64,000 nt of DNA from positions 1,097,501 to 1,161,500 of the forward strand of contig NC_090164.1 of NCBI RefSeq assembly GCF_017916325.1. Reading direction: 5' to 3'. Made by a program: the position numbers and the translations under genes. The notes below the pieces were generated by a model, which saw nothing but the letters and a program-made list of their open reading frames with translations, ran no database searches and was not told the origin of the DNA. Of this stretch, positions 60,244-64,000 are shown one piece after another (within the stretch, counting starts at the first letter, position 1; each line of letters begins with the position of its first letter). The stretch is from Leishmania martiniquensis. Its lineage: Eukaryota; Euglenozoa; Kinetoplastea; Trypanosomatida; Trypanosomatidae.

Positions 60244-62439
60244 CACAAGAAGAAAACCAGCGACACTGGTAGCCCCTCTACCCCCCCTTCCGTTAAGGGC
60301 TCCCTTCCATTGCCGCGGGGAGACGACCGGTAGCCCGGCGGCCACAGCGCTTATCCACTCCTTGAGTGGCCCTCATGCGCGAGTGGCTTATCTTGAGCTC
60401 TGCGTCAGTGTGCGTGAGGAGGAGAGGAAGGGACAACGTATCTTTAGACTGCGAGACCATGTGCGAGCTGACGAATTCGACTCCAGGGATTCGATACGTG
60501 GTACGTGGGTGTGTGCGCGATCAAACTGCTTTCCCGGAGGCCATACCCGCAGGAAGAGGGCGGGATATTGGTGTGGGGGGACATCAACGCGTAAAAGGAT
60601 GGTAGAGGTCAGTTAGCGGAGGTAGCCGTCGCACCAGCTTCTTGGCTCACCGAACCCCCCCCCCACCCCCACCATTTCGCCGAATTGTGACTCCTGCGCT
60701 CTTGGCCGTCGGGATCTCGGCTTGGCGCCTCTGATGGTCTTTCGCTGCGTTAAATGTAGCGGGCCAGAGACCCTATATGAAAGGGAAACCACGAGGGTTC
60801 ACGCTGATTGCATCGGTGTGGGTTTAGCCTTTGCGGAGGGTTGAGAGGGGTGGGCACGCTAACCCTATACAGCCTGCACCGACTCCTCTCGTTCTTGCTC
60901 TTAGAAATAGACTGGAGAGACGAAAGAGCACAGCGAAGCGTGCGGCGCTGTTCTACAGTTGTGCTGTCGGTGGGGCCGCTTCACCGATGCGTGCTCTTTG
61001 TGGCGGCTTGCGCTGCCGGCGGCTTCACGCACACAGCGCCCCATCTGGCCCGTGTTCTCACCTTGATGTGGGGAACGTAGAGCGTGTCGGTTGTCGTTAT
61101 CGGCGTGACACATCCGTCCTGCACTCGCTGCAGCTCTCTGCTATCCTTTGTCCAGCACACGTCGGGCACTTGCGGGCAGCGCGGCATGCAATTTGGTCAC
61201 CGAAGAAGCGATGCGATCGCCCAGGCGGTAGACGCTGTGTCCCTGCAAGAGGCAACCAAAGAACAGTGGGCCGGGGGGTCGTCACGGCTCGACTCATGAA
61301 CCTCAGTCTTCTCAAGAGTCGCTCGAGGCGCCGCTCCCCTCCGCGAGCACCTTCGCCTTCATCCTCAGCGGCCGGGCGACGGCATCACCAGGAATCGCCA
61401 TCTTCCGGTGTTTAGGAGGTCGTTATGTTCCCTCATCTTTTGAAGCATGCGGTGCCCGCTCGGTGACCGATGCTATCGTTGCTGGGCTCCGCGAGTGTGG
61501 TCATGGGCAAGGGTGGGCCACGCACACACGAAGTCCATGCACGGGTGCTCTCTCCTGCAATGTGCCCATCGAAGCTCCGAGGAATCGGTCCCCCCTCTCC
61601 TTCCCCTTGCACTGCGGAGACGGCCACCGCAAGCAGCACATTCCTCTCTGGCATGTTCTCTACCGCTTGAGGAATGGAGAGGAGTGGTACAATACCAGCG
61701 GAGTGTGACCGGATGGGATTGTATGCATCTTTCCCGCTTACGCACGCTCAGACGCAGTGGCTGGAGCAGCGGCGGCTTGCCGTGGGACGTCGAGAAAGTG
61801 AAAAGGCGAGAAGGCAAGACCTCCGCTTCCGCTACCGCTCTGCAGGGCATGCCTTCACCATGTAAGCAGGCCATTCCCCTTTTCATGTGTTTTGGTGCAT
61901 GACGTTCAGCTTGCTGCTCGCCAGATACGCACGAGCGTAGTAGCGCAGGGTGAGCTGTTGCTGAGGCAGTACCACTGCCGGCGCCAAGTCACGCATGCCG
62001 AGGTCGCAACCTCCGCCTTTCGTCGACTTCTTGTTGCACAGCTGTCGCCTTCTGTACCCTGCCTCTCACAGAGTTTTCCGTTTGTGCCCTGTTGCCAAGA
62101 AGCCTCTCTCTTCAGGGGGCCGCGGGTGACAGGCGCGCAACGGCCCTCACGGAAAAATGTTTCCTTCACTCTTGCCTGCCGCACCGATTCCTGTTTCTTC
62201 ACGCGCACATTTCACGAATTTTCTTACCTTTTTGCCCATGGTGAGAACATCGAACATATCCGTTGCTCCTGACTGCCGCCAAAGGGAGACGAACCTCGTC
62301 GTGCGGCCGGCGTGGAGCTACAGAACACGCTCAGAAGATTCGAATTGCGCACGGTTGCGCGCGCCTTCTTCCTCGTGCCTGAGCGTCTCATCGCTTGCTA
62401 TTCTCGTATAATTTGTTTTTTTACCCCAAGCGAAGCGCC
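60244..62439. other. 2.2-kb intergenic region
   Basis: No supported gene. Polypurine/pyrimidine runs and a C-rich stretch 60653-60672. A 194-codon + frame (60831-61415) is GC-rich and featureless. A minus-strand coding-like hint at about 61100-61240 is noted among the findings. The T run and ACCCCAAG at 62413-62430 provide a strong splice acceptor for the nucleoside hydrolase. Confidence 0.4.
62413..62430 (+). promoter_or_regulatory. Predicted spliced-leader acceptor of the nucleoside hydrolase gene
   Basis: A T-rich tract followed by ACCCCAAG, AG at 62429-62430, nine bases before the ATG at 62440. Confidence 0.5.
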
Positions 62440-63441
62440 ATGGCTCCAAAGCCCGTCATCATTGACCATGACGGCGGCCACGATGACCTGGTTGCCCTGG
62501 CGTTGCTGCTGGGCAATCCGTTGTCAGTAAAAGTCATTGGCTGCATCATCACGGACGCCGACTGCTTTGTGGACCACGCCTTCAACGTGTCTGGTAAGTT
62601 GATGGCCATGATGCACGCCAAGGAGGCGACAGAGCTTTTCCCTATCGCGAAGACGTCCTTCAAAGGCGTCAACCCGTTCCCGTCGGAGTGGCGGTGGAGT
62701 GCGAAGAACATGGAGGACTTGCCATGCGTTAACATACCTGAGCACGTGGCTATCTGGGAATCCGTACGTGCCGAAAACAACGCACTTGTTGGGGAGGAAC
62801 TCATGGCTCAGCTGGTGATGTCGTCTCCAGAGAAGGTGACTATTTGCGTCACCGGGCCGCTGTCGTGCGTCGCGTGGTGTATAGAGAAGTACGGCGAGGC
62901 ATTCTGCAAGAACGTGGAGGAGTGCATCATCATGGGCGGCGCGGTCGACGTCAAGGGCAACGTCTTCATCGACGGCCGCACCGACGGCAGTGCGGAGTGG
63001 AACATCTTTTGGGATCCCTCGGCAGCCAAGACGGTCCTCACGTGCCCACACCTCAGGACGACTATTTTTTCTCTCGACTCCACCAACGCAGTTCCTGTAA
63101 CTTCGGAGGTGGTGCGGCAATTCGGTGCCCAGAACAACTACTTGCTCTCCCAGTTTATCGGCTCTGCTTGGGCGAGCTGCACACACTTCGAGCTGATGCG
63201 CCCCGGTGACGGGTATTACGCGTGGGATGTGCTGACGACCGCCTACGCCATTGAGCGGCAGTTGGCCGAGGTGGAGGCGGTGTCGCTCGAAGTTGTGGTG
63301 GACGCCAATGCGCCAAATGAAGGGCAGACGCGGCGCACAGCCAGTGGCGTTCCCTCTGGAAACACTTACGTCGCGAAGAACGCCAACGCGGAGGTGTTTT
63401 ATTCCATGGTGATTGAGAGCGCGCGTCGCGGCCTGACGTAG
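62440..63441 (+). CDS. Inosine-adenosine-guanosine-preferring nucleoside hydrolase (IAG-NH)
   Basis: The 333-aa protein begins MAPKPVIIDHDGGHDDLVAL, carrying the calcium/ribose motif D-x-D-x(3)-DD (D9, D11, D15, D16). The block IGCIITDADCFVDHAFNVSG, then FPSEWRWSAKN, TICVTGPLSCVAWCIEKYGE, CIIMGGAVDVKGNVF and DGSAEWNIFWDP matches the IAG subgroup of trypanosomatid nucleoside hydrolases (T. brucei/T. vivax IAG-NH) rather than the non-specific or IG enzymes. Conserved tryptophans (EWRW; YYAWD) stack the purine. It hydrolyses purine nucleosides to base and ribose in the purine salvage on which these parasites depend. Complete and probably cytosolic. Upstream extension of the frame lacks an ATG after the predicted acceptor. 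Confidence 0.95.
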   Translation: MAPKPVIIDHDGGHDDLVALALLLGNPLSVKVIGCIITDADCFVDHAFNVSGKLMAMMHAKEATELFPIAKTSFKGVNPFPSEWRWSAKNMEDLPCVNIPEHVAIWESVRAENNALVGEELMAQLVMSSPEKVTICVTGPLSCVAWCIEKYGEAFCKNVEECIIMGGAVDVKGNVFIDGRTDGSAEWNIFWDPSAAKTVLTCPHLRTTIFSLDSTNAVPVTSEVVRQFGAQNNYLLSQFIGSAWASCTHFELMRPGDGYYAWDVLTTAYAIERQLAEVEAVSLEVVVDANAPNEGQTRRTASGVPSGNTYVAKNANAEVFYSMVIESARRGLT

Positions 63442-64000
63442 ACGACTGTGGGCGTTATAAACACTCATCTCATAGACTTCAGCTTTTTGACATCTTCCTT
63501 TGTGCCCTTTTCTTGGTGTGATGAATCCCGCCTTTCACCGCAGCTCGTGGTATCGAGGCCTTGCACGGATTCTTGGGGGTTGGGGTGGAGTGCCGTGTGT
63601 CCGCTACCTTCATATTCAGTGCGCTTTCGGACTCTTTAATGCCAGTGGACCGGCGTACGGGAGCGCTGTGCCGAGAAGACGTGTGTTCACGATCACATCG
63701 ACCTCCACATCGAAGGACTCGTCCCGCAGGCCCACGTCGTATAATTGGCCATCAACTGCTTGGCTGCTTTGGCGGCGTTTCCGCAACGCCGAGCATGATT
63801 TAAAGGCCCCGCTTGTGCTGCATGTATTGGGATGGCAGTGGACTAAGCATTGCCTCATGGTGCGTGTGGGTGTCGTTCAGCAACATAGCCGTCATGCAGC
63901 AACGGCTGGCTCATTGCGTTTCGTCCATCACTCTCTTGGTGCTGAAAACGGCTAGTGGAAGCATGAGAAACACATGCGTGTATTCAGTGCCGCATCGCCT
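63442..64000. other. 3'UTR/intergenic tail of the window
   Basis: 3' region of the nucleoside hydrolase gene. + frames are open but featureless. A minus-strand protein-like segment (63616-63740) is noted in the findings; no gene is called. Confidence 0.4.

Noticed and set aside
60831..61415. 194-codon + frame
   Set aside because: Non-ATG start, Arg/Ser/Pro-rich, no motif, no splice signal.
1..64000. Strand-switch region or CRISPR array
   Set aside because: All confident genes are on the + strand, so no switch occurs. No regularly spaced short repeats with unique spacers were seen; the tandem repeats are microsatellites.

Overview
The window reads as a piece of a trypanosomatid nuclear chromosome, most likely Leishmania or a close relative. 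The DNA is GC-rich and the genes have no introns. All confidently called genes lie on the + strand, as in one polycistronic unit. Long intergenic stretches carry pyrimidine tracts followed by AG, the usual layout for spliced-leader trans-splicing and polyadenylation. The gene families fit: a FYVE-type cyclic-nucleotide phosphodiesterase (PDEC type), an IAG-type nucleoside hydrolase, a trypanosomatid-style mitoferrin, and IFT and radial-spoke-like flagellar proteins. Species and chromosome cannot be fixed from the sequence alone. Starts were placed at the first plausible ATG after a likely splice acceptor, not at the non-ATG codons that extend several open frames upstream.

Left part (1-25 kb): the 3' end of an unrecognised gene; a coiled-coil protein; a small one-helix membrane protein; a possible very small mitochondrial-type ORF; a large membrane-anchored SAM-domain protein; an armadillo-repeat protein resembling radial spoke RSPH14; condensin subunit 3 (CAP-G); an RTEL1-type Fe-S DNA helicase; and a NEK-family kinase. 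Then comes a 5.6-kb stretch without an intact gene (25.1-30.7 kb). It holds several + strand decayed coding fragments and is probably a mobile-element graveyard.

Middle (30.7-43.5 kb): PDEC-type phosphodiesterase; a Pro/Ala/Tyr-rich low-complexity protein; a 989-aa helical protein, possibly mitochondrial; a parallel beta-helix protein; and a compact Wee1-like kinase.

The most unusual structure lies at 44.06-58.11 kb. Two nearly identical copies of a ~1.5-kb repeat (44062-45573 and 56597-58106) sit in inverted orientation around an 11-kb island with six + strand genes: a START-domain protein, a divergent actin-like protein, a small single-TM protein, IFT56/DYF-13, a trypsin-fold protease and a mitoferrin-like carrier. 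Each repeat holds an interstitial telomeric tract (TTAGGG unit). In both copies the G-rich strand points away from the island, the polarity expected if the island had once been a linear molecule capped by telomeres. The part of each repeat outside the telomeric tract carries a frameshifted C2H2-type zinc-finger remnant, as found in site-specific retroposons. An antisense gene relic also lies inside the island (53.57-54.13 kb).

Right part (58.1-64 kb): a small multi-pass membrane protein and an inosine-adenosine-guanosine nucleoside hydrolase, separated by gene-free DNA with possible minor relics. No tRNA, rRNA or CRISPR array was recognised.
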